A DNA stretch of 64,000 bases, from positions 1-64,000 of the forward strand of contig CAXYYJ010000015.1 of assembly GCA_964293475.1 (NCBI GenBank), in the 5' to 3' direction. Each line of letters begins with the position of its first letter. Within the stretch, counting starts at the first letter, position 1. Below, in pieces: positions 41,774 through 51,148 of this stretch. The notes below the pieces were generated by a model. It searched no databases, was not told where the DNA came from, and worked only from the letters and a program-made list of their open reading frames with translations. Source of the stretch: UBA12170 sp964293475. Its GTDB lineage: Bacteria > Bacteroidota > Bacteroidia > Bacteroidales > UBA12170. The translations under genes were made by a program, and so were the position numbers.

Positions 41774-42250
41774 TTATTTCATGCTGTATTTGTCAACGGG
41801 TTTATGGTTGTTACAAGTTCCGTAGAAAGTGAGCGAATGACTGGTAACGGTAACGTTGAGCAGCTTTTCGATGCTGTCTTTGATTTCCTGAAGTCTGGGA
41901 TCACAGAATTCCAAAACGCTTCCATCGTCGAGGCAAATAAAATGATCGTGCTGACGAAATTTAAACGACCTTTCGAATTGGGCACAATTATTACTAAACT
42001 GATGCTTGGTTACTAAGCTACATTCCAAAAGCAACTCCATGGTGTTGTAGAGCGTTGCGCGGCTCACCCTGTACTTATTGTTCTTCATTTTAATATAGAG
42101 CGTTTCTATATCGAAATGGCCTTCGGTATTGTAAATTTCCTCTAAAATGGTGTAACGCTCAGGGGTTTTCCGTTGTCCGTTTTTCTGCAAATATTCTGTA
42201 AAAATTTTTTTTACGGCTTCAAAAGTCTCTTTATTTGTTTCGCTCTTCAT
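41774..42250 (-). CDS. Fur-family transcriptional regulator
   Basis: 158 aa. The winged-helix DNA-binding part has RKTPERYTILEEIYNTEGHF (27-46) and RVSRATLYNTMELLLE (61-76), the recognition helix of Fur/PerR/Zur proteins. FRQHDHFICLDDGSVLEF (98-115) is the regulatory metal-binding region with His101 and His103. The structural CxxC pairs are missing (single Cys at 106, 116 and 146), which is common for Bacteroidota Fur/PerR-like proteins. Which metal or signal it senses cannot be told. It is divergent from pgk. Confidence 0.9.
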   Translation of the reverse strand: MKSETNKETFEAVKKIFTEYLQKNGQRKTPERYTILEEIYNTEGHFDIETLYIKMKNNKYRVSRATLYNTMELLLECSLVTKHQFSNNCAQFERSFKFRQHDHFICLDDGSVLEFCDPRLQEIKDSIEKLLNVTVTSHSLTFYGTCNNHKPVDKYSMK

Positions 42251-42672
42251 GGGTTGATTTTTTAAATCGAAAATCTACATTTGATCATCGTTTTTCAAAT
42301 GAACCACAAAAATAAACAATTTCTTTTATTTAGAATAATTAAAAATAAAAAACAGAAAAATACTGATTAAAAAAAATTGTTCTGCTCCAGAAATTATTTC
42401 ATATATAGCTTATAATGTTTATTTTACACTCATTCTCGCACGAATAGTTATTCCAAAAAAAATACCAGAGATATTCGCTGTATTCTTAATTTATTAAACA
42501 AACGAAATCTTCGATATTCACCGAAAATTTCTAAATTTGTGACTGAATATACAAACAAAAACAATAAAAAATTTAATAATGAATGCGCAACAGATTGATG
42601 GTTGCTATTCCATCCAGCAGAGATAGAAGGCAGCATAGGTTTGTATCGTATGGTTTTAAAAAACAATGACAG
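42251..42672. other. divergent fur-family/pgk intergenic region with -7 boxes
   Basis: 422 bp of very AT-rich sequence. TAAATTTG at 42532-42539 on the plus strand is a good -7 element for pgk (133-bp leader). CAAAAATA at 42307-42314 is TATTTTTG on the minus strand, facing the regulator gene. No convincing TTG -33 element is correctly spaced for either. Nothing else was seen. Confidence 0.45.
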
Positions 42673-43863
42673 ATGAAAACAATTGATGACATTTCTTTTG
42701 CGGGCAAACGTGCTCTGATTCGTGTGGATTTTAATGTGCCGCTCAACGACAAATTCGAAATTACCGACGAAACCCGAATAAATGCGGCCATTCCAACCAT
42801 TAAAAAAATACTGAACGATGGTGGTTCTGTGGTTTTAATGTCGCATTTAGGCCGGCCAAAAACTGGTCCCGAACATAAATATTCATTAGTTCACTTAGTT
42901 CCAACCCTTTCGGAAAAATTGGGTGTTGCAGTAAAATTTGCCAACGATTGTATTGGTGAAGAAGCCGAAAAGCTGAGCGCTGGTCTTAAAGGCGGCGAAG
43001 TGTTGCTGCTCGAAAACCTTCGTTTCTATAAAGAAGAAACCAAGGGCGACAAAGATTTCTCCGAAAAGCTGAGCCATCATGGCGATGTATATGTGAACGA
43101 TGCTTTTGGAACCGCACACCGCGCCCATGCCAGCACCACCATAGTAGCAGAGTTTTTCCCTGAATTCAAGATGTTTGGCTATGTAATGGCCAACGAAATA
43201 GCCAGTGTGAACAAAGTATTACACGATTCACAAAAACCCTTTACCGCTATTTTGGGCGGCGCCAAAGTTTCTGACAAAATCGGTATTATCGAAAATCTGA
43301 TGGATAGAGCCGACAATATCATCATTGGCGGTGGAATGATGTTCACTTTTATTAAAGCTCAGGGTGGCGAAATTGGAAATTCATTGGTCGAACTGGAACA
43401 ATTAGACGTTGCTACCTCCTTGATGAAAAAAGCCATCGACAAAGGAATCAATATCTATTTGCCTGTGGATGCCATAGTTGCCGATAATTTTGCCAACGAC
43501 GCCAACCGCAAGGAAACACCTGCCAATCAGATAGAACCCGGATGGATGGGCTTGGATATTGGAGAAAAATCGCGCGAAATGTTCAAAGAAGTAATCCTCC
43601 GCAGCAAAACCATTCTGTGGAACGGTCCTATGGGTGTTTTTGAAATGGAGAATTTTGCTCATGGAACCAAAGCTATTGCACTTGCAGTAGCCGAAGCAAC
43701 CAAAAACGGAGCCTACAGCCTTATTGGTGGTGGCGACTCAGTTGCTGCCATAAACAAATACAATCTGGCCGACGAAGTAAGCTATGTTTCAACCGGTGGA
43801 GGAGCCCTTTTAGAATATATGGAAGGACAAGAACTTCCTGGTATTAAAGCAATTATGGAATAA
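42673..43863 (+). CDS. pgk: phosphoglycerate kinase
   Basis: 396 aa, the normal length. RALIRVDFNVPLND (the PGK signature), VLMSHLGRPKTGPEHKYSL, LLLENLRFYKEE, AILGGAKVSDKIGIIENLM and the C-terminal LIGGGDSVAAINKYNL with YVSTGGGALLEYMEG cover both Rossmann domains. It makes ATP from 1,3-bisphosphoglycerate in glycolysis. It stands alone with its own promoter box and a strong terminator right after the gene. Confidence 0.98.
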   Translation: MKTIDDISFAGKRALIRVDFNVPLNDKFEITDETRINAAIPTIKKILNDGGSVVLMSHLGRPKTGPEHKYSLVHLVPTLSEKLGVAVKFANDCIGEEAEKLSAGLKGGEVLLLENLRFYKEETKGDKDFSEKLSHHGDVYVNDAFGTAHRAHASTTIVAEFFPEFKMFGYVMANEIASVNKVLHDSQKPFTAILGGAKVSDKIGIIENLMDRADNIIIGGGMMFTFIKAQGGEIGNSLVELEQLDVATSLMKKAIDKGINIYLPVDAIVADNFANDANRKETPANQIEPGWMGLDIGEKSREMFKEVILRSKTILWNGPMGVFEMENFAHGTKAIALAVAEATKNGAYSLIGGGDSVAAINKYNLADEVSYVSTGGGALLEYMEGQELPGIKAIME

Positions 43864-43890
43864 TTATCATATTTTAAGTGCCCCCGTCAT

Positions 43891-43923
43891 AACCCGTTGC
43901 AACAGTTTGCTACGGGTTTTTTT
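43891..43923 (+). terminator. rho-independent terminator of pgk
   Basis: AACCCGT, a 14-nt loop containing a smaller GCAA/TTGC pairing, ACGGGTT and a T-run, 28 bases after the pgk stop codon. Confidence 0.85.
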
Positions 43924-44114
43924 ATTGAGTAATAAACCTTGAAATTATTACGGGCTTATTTTTGAAATTGATACGGGAAAAGAGCTCAATTTTACTAGTT
44001 TTTCACCAGGGTCAGGAGTAAAATGAAAAACAGCCATAGTCCGTTACTATTTTCTACAACGCTTGAAAAATCAACATTTTGGCCGAGGCGGGTTGGCGAT
44101 TGCCGGGCATTTGT

Positions 44115-44216
44115 GATATGCTTTTTTGAGTTAGCCTTTCAGGCTGCCCGATTGGTCTTTGTTCTTAACAAAGTGCTTTGCACCTTGTTGAAATAAGTTA
44201 GGCTTTCAGCCTGTCA
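44115..44216. repeat. second copy of the 102-bp hairpin-chain repeat
   Basis: About 90 percent identical by eye to 39804-39905 and in the same orientation. It contains AGCCT-TTC-AGGCT (44133-44145), CAAAGTGC-TTT-GCACCTTG (44169-44187) and AGGC-TTTCA-GCCT (44200-44212). The loop bases differ between copies while the stems are kept. The rest of the 43924-44407 gap holds nothing I recognise. Confidence 0.8.
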
Positions 44217-44407
44217 AAATCCCAATCAACAAAAAAAAGATTCGTCTGTGGTAACGTAGCTTCAACTCATTGGAATTACATGAGCTTGTGGAATTAATAA
44301 AAAACTGTCCAGCTCCTATTATCATAAAGAATTTTAAAAAACAAATCAGCCCTATCTTTTTGTTACCTTTATCGACAAATTACGTCCTATGGACAAATAG
44401 TTGGTTT

Positions 44408-45649
44408 ATGATTTATTTAAAGCTGATTCGCGAAAGTTATTTGTTTGCCATAAGGGAGCTTGTGGTGAACAAAACCCGTACTTTTTTATCGCTACTGGGT
44501 ATTACCATTGGTATTTTTGCGGTTATTTCCGTTTTTACCATTTTCGACTCCCTCGAAAAACAACTTCGGGATAGCGTTAATTCGCTGGGCAGCAATGTAT
44601 TGTTTATTCAAAAATGGCCCTGGATGACCGACGGAAATGCCCCCTGGTGGAAATACATGAATCGTCCGCAACCCACCTTAGCCGATTTAAAAATCATTGA
44701 AAAACGTAGTCAGCTTACCGAGTCGGTGGCATTTTTTGTTCATAACCAAAAAACCCTGAAAAACGGCAACAATATCATGGAAGATATTGAAATTCAAGGC
44801 GTATCGCATGGTTACAATATTGTAATGGAAGTTCAGATAGCAAAGGGCCGGTATTTCACCCCCTCCGAAAGTGCCAATGGCCGTCAGGTTGCGTTGATAG
44901 GATCTGATATTGCCGAAAATCTTTTCCCCAACGAAGATCCCGAAGGAAAATCGTTTAAAATTGGCGGGATTAAAACCTATGTGGTGGGAGTTTTGGAAAA
45001 GAAAGGCGAAGATACTTTTGGAAATTCCCCCGATAAACAAGTAATAATTCCACTCAATTTCACCAAATCGTTTGTGGATCTAAAATACAGCGGAAATATC
45101 ATCATGGTAAAAGCCAGAGATGGCATTTCGAACGATGAACTGCGAAGCGAATTAACCGGAATTTTAAGGGCTTCCCACAGCCTGAAACCCGGCTCCGACG
45201 ACGATTTTGCCATTAACGAAACCAGCATCATATCCAACAGCTTCGACCAGTTTTTTGGCATGCTTGCGGGAATTGGCTGGGTCATAGGCGGGTTCTCTCT
45301 GCTGGTGGGGGGATTTGGAATCGCCAATATCATGTTTGTTTCGGTGCGCGAAAGAATCAATATCATCGGTATTCAAAAATCGCTGGGGGCTAAAAACTAT
45401 TTTATACTCACACAATTTCTTTTCGAAGCCGTTTTTCTTTCATTGCTCGGAGGGCTGTTTGGATTAATACTGGTTCTAATACTCAGTCTTTCTGTAACTT
45501 ATGGATTAGACTGGCCCATGATGCTCAACGAAAGCAATATTATTTTAGGTATCGCAGTTTCTTCTGTCATTGGGCTCATCAGCGGACTCATGCCTGCCAT
45601 ACAGGCCAGCAAACTCGATCCGGTAGTGGCCATGAGAACGCTCTCGTAG
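44408..45649 (+). CDS. MacB/FtsX-type ABC transporter permease
   Basis: 413 aa from the ATG at 44408 (MIYLKLIRESYLFAIREL). The frame is open further upstream, but that part has no membrane-protein character. N-terminal helix LSLLGITIGIFAVISVFTIF, a periplasmic MacB-type core domain (PTLADLKIIEKRSQLTESVA to about residue 240), then three C-terminal helices with the FtsX block VSVRERINIIGIQKSLGAK. It belongs to lipoprotein- or drug-export-like ABC systems driven by mechanical coupling. No ATPase or adaptor gene is adjacent, so its partner must be encoded elsewhere. Confidence 0.9.
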   Translation: MIYLKLIRESYLFAIRELVVNKTRTFLSLLGITIGIFAVISVFTIFDSLEKQLRDSVNSLGSNVLFIQKWPWMTDGNAPWWKYMNRPQPTLADLKIIEKRSQLTESVAFFVHNQKTLKNGNNIMEDIEIQGVSHGYNIVMEVQIAKGRYFTPSESANGRQVALIGSDIAENLFPNEDPEGKSFKIGGIKTYVVGVLEKKGEDTFGNSPDKQVIIPLNFTKSFVDLKYSGNIIMVKARDGISNDELRSELTGILRASHSLKPGSDDDFAINETSIISNSFDQFFGMLAGIGWVIGGFSLLVGGFGIANIMFVSVRERINIIGIQKSLGAKNYFILTQFLFEAVFLSLLGGLFGLILVLILSLSVTYGLDWPMMLNESNIILGIAVSSVIGLISGLMPAIQASKLDPVVAMRTLS

Positions 45650-45652
45650 ACT

Positions 45653-46300
45653 ATGCCGCTCAAAAATAAACACATAGAACTTGCCGAAAGTCATATTAAA
45701 AACCTCCTCGAATCGGAAGGCACAGGTCACGATTGGTGGCATATTGATCGGGTGAGAACAAACGCTCTGGCCATAGCTTCGCATTATCCGGTGAATGTTT
45801 TTGTGGTTGAAATGGCAGCCCTATTGCACGATATTGCCGACCACAAATTTCATGACGGAGACGAAAATATTGGCCCCCAAAAAGCAACAGAATTGTTGAC
45901 GAGTATTGGCATTGACCAGGATGAAATACATGAAATTGTTAGCATCATCAGGGAAATATCGTTCAGCAAAGGACTTGTTCCCAGCACTCTGGAAGGCAAA
46001 ATTGTTCAGGATGCCGACCGCTTAGATGCCCTGGGAGCCATGGGAATTGCCCGGGCTTTTGCCTATGGTGGCCATAAACAACGGCTGATTTATCACCCTG
46101 ATATTCCTCCAACTCAATATGCATCGAAAGATGAATACAAAAAGAGCAGCAGCCCCACCATCAATCATTTTTACGAAAAACTGCTTTTGCTCACCGATTT
46201 AATGAATACCGGGGAGGCTAAAAAATTAGCAACAGAACGACATAAGTTCATGGAGCTTTATCTCAATCAATTCTTTGATGAGTGGAAGGGAGTAAAATAA
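45653..46300 (+). CDS. HD-domain phosphohydrolase
   Basis: 215 aa. TGHDWWHIDRVRTNALAIA (about 23-41) and MAALLHDIADHKFHDGDE (about 55-72) provide the H...HD metal ligands, and VQDADRLDALGAMGIARAF (about 120-138) the terminal Asp of HD-domain proteins of the YpgQ/YedJ type. Relatives act on nucleotides or phosphate esters; the physiological substrate is unknown. It begins 3 bases after the permease stop codon and is likely co-transcribed with it. It converges with panB, with 14 bases between them. Confidence 0.88.
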   Translation: MPLKNKHIELAESHIKNLLESEGTGHDWWHIDRVRTNALAIASHYPVNVFVVEMAALLHDIADHKFHDGDENIGPQKATELLTSIGIDQDEIHEIVSIIREISFSKGLVPSTLEGKIVQDADRLDALGAMGIARAFAYGGHKQRLIYHPDIPPTQYASKDEYKKSSSPTINHFYEKLLLLTDLMNTGEAKKLATERHKFMELYLNQFFDEWKGVK

Positions 46301-46314
46301 GCAAGGGGAATGGA

Positions 46315-47136
46315 TTAATACTGCTCTCTCTCGTTGGGGAAATCGCCGGTTTTCACATCCTTAATATAAGCCTGCACCGATCCTTTAATTTCTTCACTCA
46401 AATTGTGGTAGCGACGTAAAAAACGTGGGGAAAACTTCTGAGTTATGCCCAGCATGTCGTGTAGAACGAGCACTTGTCCATCCACATGCATTCCGGCTCC
46501 AATGCCAATAACAGGAATCTTCAGCATGCTTTGAACTTTCTTAGCCAATTCAGCTGGAATTTTCTCAAGAACCAAGGCAAAACATCCGGCTTTTTCAAGT
46601 TTAATGGCATCGCTGATAAGCTGCTCGGCTTCGGCATCTTCCTTAGCCCTAACCACATAGGTTCCAAATTTGTGGATGGATTGGGGGGTTAAACCCAGAT
46701 GTCCCATCACAGGAATTCCAGCAGAAAGAATACGGTTTATGGATTCCAAAATCTCTTCGCCACCTTCCATTTTTATGGCGTTGGCACCGCTTTCCTTCAT
46801 AATTCTGATGGAAGAATGCAGAGCCTCTTTGCTATTTCCCTGGTAAGTACCAAAGGGCAAATCGACCACAACTAAGGCACGTTCAACACCACGCATTACA
46901 CTCGATGCATGATAAATCATCTGTTCCAGAGTAATGGGCAAAGTGGTTCGGTGGCCCGCCATAACATTCGAAGCCGAATCGCCCACCAGAATCACATCGA
47001 TTCCGGCGCTGTCGAGCAAGGTAGCCATGGAATAATCATAGGCAGTGAGCATGGAAATCTTTTCGCCCCTATGCTTCATCTCATTGAGAACATGGGTGGT
47101 GATTTTCCTGTAATTGGATTCTAAATATGCTGACAT
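46315..47136 (-). CDS. panB: 3-methyl-2-oxobutanoate hydroxymethyltransferase
   Basis: 273 aa. ISMLTAYDYSMATLLDSAGI, ILVGDSASNVMAGHRTTLPI, AIKMEGGEEI, PVMGHLGLTPQSIHKFG and VIGIGAGMHVDGQVLVLHD are the canonical PanB motifs, including metal-binding Asp residues. It makes ketopantoate from 2-oxoisovalerate and methylene-tetrahydrofolate for CoA synthesis. panC and panD are not nearby. A good promoter lies directly upstream. Confidence 0.97.
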   Translation of the reverse strand: MSAYLESNYRKITTHVLNEMKHRGEKISMLTAYDYSMATLLDSAGIDVILVGDSASNVMAGHRTTLPITLEQMIYHASSVMRGVERALVVVDLPFGTYQGNSKEALHSSIRIMKESGANAIKMEGGEEILESINRILSAGIPVMGHLGLTPQSIHKFGTYVVRAKEDAEAEQLISDAIKLEKAGCFALVLEKIPAELAKKVQSMLKIPVIGIGAGMHVDGQVLVLHDMLGITQKFSPRFLRRYHNLSEEIKGSVQAYIKDVKTGDFPNEREQY

Positions 47137-47155
47137 TCTTTTATTTTTAGAAGGG

Positions 47156-47184
47156 CAAATCTACATAATTATCCTTCGCGACAA
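47156..47184 (-). promoter_or_regulatory. Bacteroidota-type promoter of panB
   Basis: On the minus strand TTG (47184-47182), 18 nt, TAGATTTG (47163-47156), ending 19 bases before the panB start. Confidence 0.7.
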
Positions 47185-47240
47185 ACTTAATCAAGGTTTA
47201 TGGTGATTCGGAATAAAATTATTCAGGAAAAAAGAGACTC

Positions 47241-48194
47241 TTAATTCAAAATATAAACCACGTAGGCTAAATAGAGTACAATAAATATAGAGCCTTCAAT
47301 TCTGTCAATTTTTCTACCCTTTCCTGTAAAAACAAATATAAAGAGCAATATAGTGGCGGCTAATACCAGGAGAATATCGGTATTTACAACAGGATTGAAT
47401 GGTATATCGGCCATAATTGAACTAATTCCAAGAATGAAAAGGATATTAAAAATATTTGACCCCACAATATTTCCCACAGCCATGTCGGCATTTCCTTTTA
47501 AACTGGCTACAACCGACGTAGCTAATTCAGGCAGACTTGTACCAACACCAACTACCAGTACTCCAATAACATACTGACTCATCCCAAGTGACTCTGCTAT
47601 GGTTGTTGCGCTCTCAACAATAAACTTGCCTCCGAAATACAGACCCGTTAATCCAGCCAGAATTAATAAGGTACTTTTTAGCTTACTCATTTCTTTAACA
47701 TCGTCGCCTTCATCAGTAGATGTATTGCCCGAGGTTCCTATCACGAAGGTATAGTAGATGAATATGCTGAAAAAGAAAAGAAAAATGATACCATCAGATG
47801 CATTAATTATACTCGGATTCGCAGGATTAATCAAAGTATCGTTAGCAACAACAAATAAAATTCCAGTAGCCAATACACTGAGCGGTATTTCGTATCGTAC
47901 AGTGGTATTCTGAACAAGCAATGGTTTAACGACTGCTGATATACCTAAAATCAAAAGGATATTCACCAGATTACTCCCGACTACGTTTCCAACAGCCAAA
48001 TCGCTGTTTCCGGTAGAACTGGCAAAAATATTAACGATTAACTCGGGAAAAGATGTTCCAAAAGCAACCACCGTTAAACCAATCATTAAATTTGAAACTT
48101 TCATCATTTTTGCAAAAGATGAGGCTCCTTTAACCAAAAGATCGGCTGAATAGATAAGGATTGCCATTCCAAGAATAAGAAAAAAGTATTCCAT
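47241..48194 (-). CDS. calcium/sodium exchanger (CaCA superfamily, YrbG-like)
   Basis: 317 aa, with about ten helices in two inverted halves. The alpha-repeat motifs are plain: GTSFPELIVNIFASSTGNSD with AVGNVVGSNLVNILLI in the first half, and GTSLPELATSVVASLKGNAD with AVGNIVGSNIFNILFI in the second. It exchanges cytoplasmic Ca2+ (or K+) for Na+. It follows the CocE-like hydrolase with a 24-base gap on the same strand. Confidence 0.95.
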   Translation of the reverse strand: MEYFFLILGMAILIYSADLLVKGASSFAKMMKVSNLMIGLTVVAFGTSFPELIVNIFASSTGNSDLAVGNVVGSNLVNILLILGISAVVKPLLVQNTTVRYEIPLSVLATGILFVVANDTLINPANPSIINASDGIIFLFFFSIFIYYTFVIGTSGNTSTDEGDDVKEMSKLKSTLLILAGLTGLYFGGKFIVESATTIAESLGMSQYVIGVLVVGVGTSLPELATSVVASLKGNADMAVGNIVGSNIFNILFILGISSIMADIPFNPVVNTDILLVLAATILLFIFVFTGKGRKIDRIEGSIFIVLYLAYVVYILN

Positions 48195-48218
48195 AATTAT
48201 GTATTATATTGATATTGA

Positions 48219-51050
48219 TTATTTTAAAATTACAATTTTAAGAGTTTCAATCTTTATATTTTTCTGATGGACCTCAAAAAGATAAATTCCGGGGTCAAAA
48301 TTAGTTAAATCCAGCTCAGTATTGGATAAATTATTTTCTAATGTAATGATATTTTGACCACTCATATTACTAACTTTCAAAATTTTATATTCCTGATTAT
48401 CAGTAATTAAATTCACCTTCCCATGGGATGGATTGGGATAAACCAGCATCTGCCTCTTTTCATTTTTCTTATCATCCACAGCCACATCGTGATTCAGATA
48501 AACCGGCAAAAGGATTTGTGAAGGCATTTGGGGAGCGTTATAAATTTTTTGGGTGGCCACTCTGGGGGTCATTTCCGAGCCGTTGTAATTGTAGGTTTGG
48601 CCATCCAACACATCTCTTCTAAAAAATTCTCCGCTCTCTATGGGTAAATTGGGGTTCGATTGATAGCGAGGATAGTTCGACGAGCTTACCAACAACTTCA
48701 TCTTGTGATCTTTACCGAAAGTATACGCCATGGGCATCATTCTAAAATTCAGCTCATAAATCTGCCCTGATTCTAAATTTGTGTATTCCACAAATGGGTT
48801 GGGATTTCCCTGGGCAATGGAATGGGCATATTCTCTGGCTCGCCCGTTTACCGCGCCTTCCGACACATAAAGCTCTCTTCCGTCGGGATAAACATCCAAT
48901 ATCCTAACGAAGAAATCGGTATCTGTGGGACCTCCGCCATCAACTTCGGTACTCACAAAAAGCTTCATTTTTGGGTATCCTATCACGCAAAGACTGTCGG
49001 CAAAAGGTTGCGTTTCAAACTGAAGCACATCGGGCCTATCCATGGTGAGTGGCGCCCATACCGGATTGGCAAGATTGAGCGGACCTGCATTGGTTTTTTG
49101 TATTATGGGGGTGGTTAAGGTCAGATTTCCCCCGCCAATAGTTTGAACAGGATTTTCGGGGTCGTGCAAATACATCAACGGTATTTGGTCATCCAATAGT
49201 GGTGTTGGAACAATGGACTGCGACTGAAAATCGAAAAACAAGGGCTGCTCCAACACTCCGTGCGCCAACGGAAAAACATCGGTCTCCATCCAGTAATTCC
49301 CCAGATTTTCGTTACCGCTCACCCCATCGTTTACAGGCCCCGGAACATAAAACCTGATATTCTTTACCTGCCTGAAATCAATTACAGGGGTAGCAGGATC
49401 GTTAACAGGTTCACTATTAGGAACCTGAATGGATGTATCGGCGGGAATATCGATGGTGAGACTGAGCAGAGTATCGGGCATTTGAAGATCAATGGGCAAA
49501 CCAATCAAATCTTCGTGTCCGGTAATGAAATTGATGAATCGTGGAAAACGAACATAATAATTGGCCGATGGAATCCTCAAAAGATAGGGGCCATAGGTTT
49601 GCCATTGATGGCTTTCGGGTATTAAAATTTTAGGCTCGTCCAGATAGTTTTCATCGCGATAATTCAATTGTTGCCGAAGGTATGAAAGCACTTCGCTCTC
49701 TACAATTTTATCCACTCTGATATTATCGGGGTTGTCGGAGATATCTCCGTAGAGAATATTGATGTCGAAAACACTTTCGGGGTAGCGGACATCGCCCACC
49801 GAATCCATTCCAATGGTGCCATGGGTCCAGGGGCCAATGACCAATTTCTGAAGCTGCCGATTGGGTGCTGAAGTATGATCCATGATTTGGTGGTAGGTGT
49901 CAATCTGCCCATCCACAAAAATATCCCACCATCCACTCAGGTGATAAGCTGGAACTTCCATATTGGTGTAGCGGCTGTAATTTCCGTTGGCATCGGACTC
50001 CCCTTGCTCGTTAACAGGGGCAAAACTTGCATCCATATCGCAGCGTTGCAAATAATTGGGGTACATGGCCGAAAAACCATTGTCATCGGGCAAAGCAGAA
50101 AACTGATCGATGGCTAAGTTGATAATATCATCCGGCTCCAGATTTCCATAGTCGAAAGTGGAGTGTATATTGTTCTGAACATCGGTATCGTTGGGATTTA
50201 CCACCGCCACATCTTCCATCTGTCCGCTTAACCAATTGGTAATGAGTGCCTGGCGAAAAACACCATTGTGTTGAACCACGCCATCGAAATATTCCAGAGT
50301 GGCTACAATGGGAACAATGGCTTTTAAATCGTTGTTATCAGGGTCTTTTTTATAGGCTGCAACTGCCTGATATTGTGAATTTCCCATGGCCGAAGCGCCA
50401 AACATGGCCAAGCTTCCGTTATAAGCCTTGTCAATAGTATCGGCAACACCATCGCTATTCAAATCGAAGGCCCACATTAGGCTATCCTGAAGAAATTGAA
50501 TGCTTTCACGTCCATCCTGATGATAGATGGAGTTGTAAGGATCTGTTAGTTCTGTAAAATCGAGAGCATGACTTTTGGTGGGATGGTAGGCATCTTTTTT
50601 CCAGCTATCGGAATACATGGCGAAGTATACCCCTTCGGAATTGTAGCGTCCGCGCATATCCTGCAAGGTATAAGCATAGCCCAGCATATTCATAATGATG
50701 GCCAAAGCATCGTCCTGTCCTTTATTGTAGGGTGTTCGGGTGAAAACCATGGGGAGTTGAAACGGGTTGGGATTGGGCATACCGTTTATTGAATCATACA
50801 CAAGCAGCTGCACTCCCCGTGGAATAATTTGAACAGCAAAGGTTTCATTACCAAAGGGCAATTCCACCATCATACTATCGGAAGTGATGGGAAGATATAA
50901 ATCTGTGCTCAGTTTAACTCCATCGGTGGTGATAAATGAATAATTGAACGATGTGGAAAAATCGGAAAACTCGTCCAGCTGACCATTTCCCTGGGCTTTA
51001 ACCCCCATTGAAACAACGATAAGAAAGAAAACAGGAAGAATAAATCTCAT
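48219..51050 (-). CDS. secreted CocE/NonD-family hydrolase with T9SS sorting domain
   Basis: 943 aa. N-terminal signal peptide (FILPVFFLIVVSMGVKAQ). The alpha/beta-hydrolase of the Xaa-Pro dipeptidyl-peptidase (S15)/CocE type has YTLQDMRGRYNSEG (127-140), the nucleophile elbow MFGASAMGNSQ (Ser220), SGWWDIFVDGQ and GPWTHGTIG (Asp and His regions), followed by a jelly-roll domain with FFVRILDVYPDGREL. The last 80 residues (LVYPNPSHGKVNLIT ... NFDPGIYLFEVHQ) are a type A Por/T9SS sorting domain, so the protein is exported through the type IX system. It is an esterase or peptidase for external substrates. It is longer than plain CocE proteins (about 600 aa) because of internal insertions and the tail. 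Confidence 0.92.
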   Translation of the reverse strand: MRFILPVFFLIVVSMGVKAQGNGQLDEFSDFSTSFNYSFITTDGVKLSTDLYLPITSDSMMVELPFGNETFAVQIIPRGVQLLVYDSINGMPNPNPFQLPMVFTRTPYNKGQDDALAIIMNMLGYAYTLQDMRGRYNSEGVYFAMYSDSWKKDAYHPTKSHALDFTELTDPYNSIYHQDGRESIQFLQDSLMWAFDLNSDGVADTIDKAYNGSLAMFGASAMGNSQYQAVAAYKKDPDNNDLKAIVPIVATLEYFDGVVQHNGVFRQALITNWLSGQMEDVAVVNPNDTDVQNNIHSTFDYGNLEPDDIINLAIDQFSALPDDNGFSAMYPNYLQRCDMDASFAPVNEQGESDANGNYSRYTNMEVPAYHLSGWWDIFVDGQIDTYHQIMDHTSAPNRQLQKLVIGPWTHGTIGMDSVGDVRYPESVFDINILYGDISDNPDNIRVDKIVESEVLSYLRQQLNYRDENYLDEPKILIPESHQWQTYGPYLLRIPSANYYVRFPRFINFITGHEDLIGLPIDLQMPDTLLSLTIDIPADTSIQVPNSEPVNDPATPVIDFRQVKNIRFYVPGPVNDGVSGNENLGNYWMETDVFPLAHGVLEQPLFFDFQSQSIVPTPLLDDQIPLMYLHDPENPVQTIGGGNLTLTTPIIQKTNAGPLNLANPVWAPLTMDRPDVLQFETQPFADSLCVIGYPKMKLFVSTEVDGGGPTDTDFFVRILDVYPDGRELYVSEGAVNGRAREYAHSIAQGNPNPFVEYTNLESGQIYELNFRMMPMAYTFGKDHKMKLLVSSSNYPRYQSNPNLPIESGEFFRRDVLDGQTYNYNGSEMTPRVATQKIYNAPQMPSQILLPVYLNHDVAVDDKKNEKRQMLVYPNPSHGKVNLITDNQEYKILKVSNMSGQNIITLENNLSNTELDLTNFDPGIYLFEVHQKNIKIETLKIVILK

Positions 51051-51148
51051 GAAAATACTTTTAAAACCGGTTAACGATGGTAAAAGTACTTAAAAACTCA
51101 TTCGATTCTTTGCAACAATTACTTAATTATCAGAAGCGTAACAATTAT

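Noticed and set aside
44270..44407. 46-residue N-terminal extension of the FtsX-type permease
   Set aside because: The upstream residues are not conserved-looking, and the family's short cytoplasmic N-terminus and first helix begin right at the ATG at 44408.
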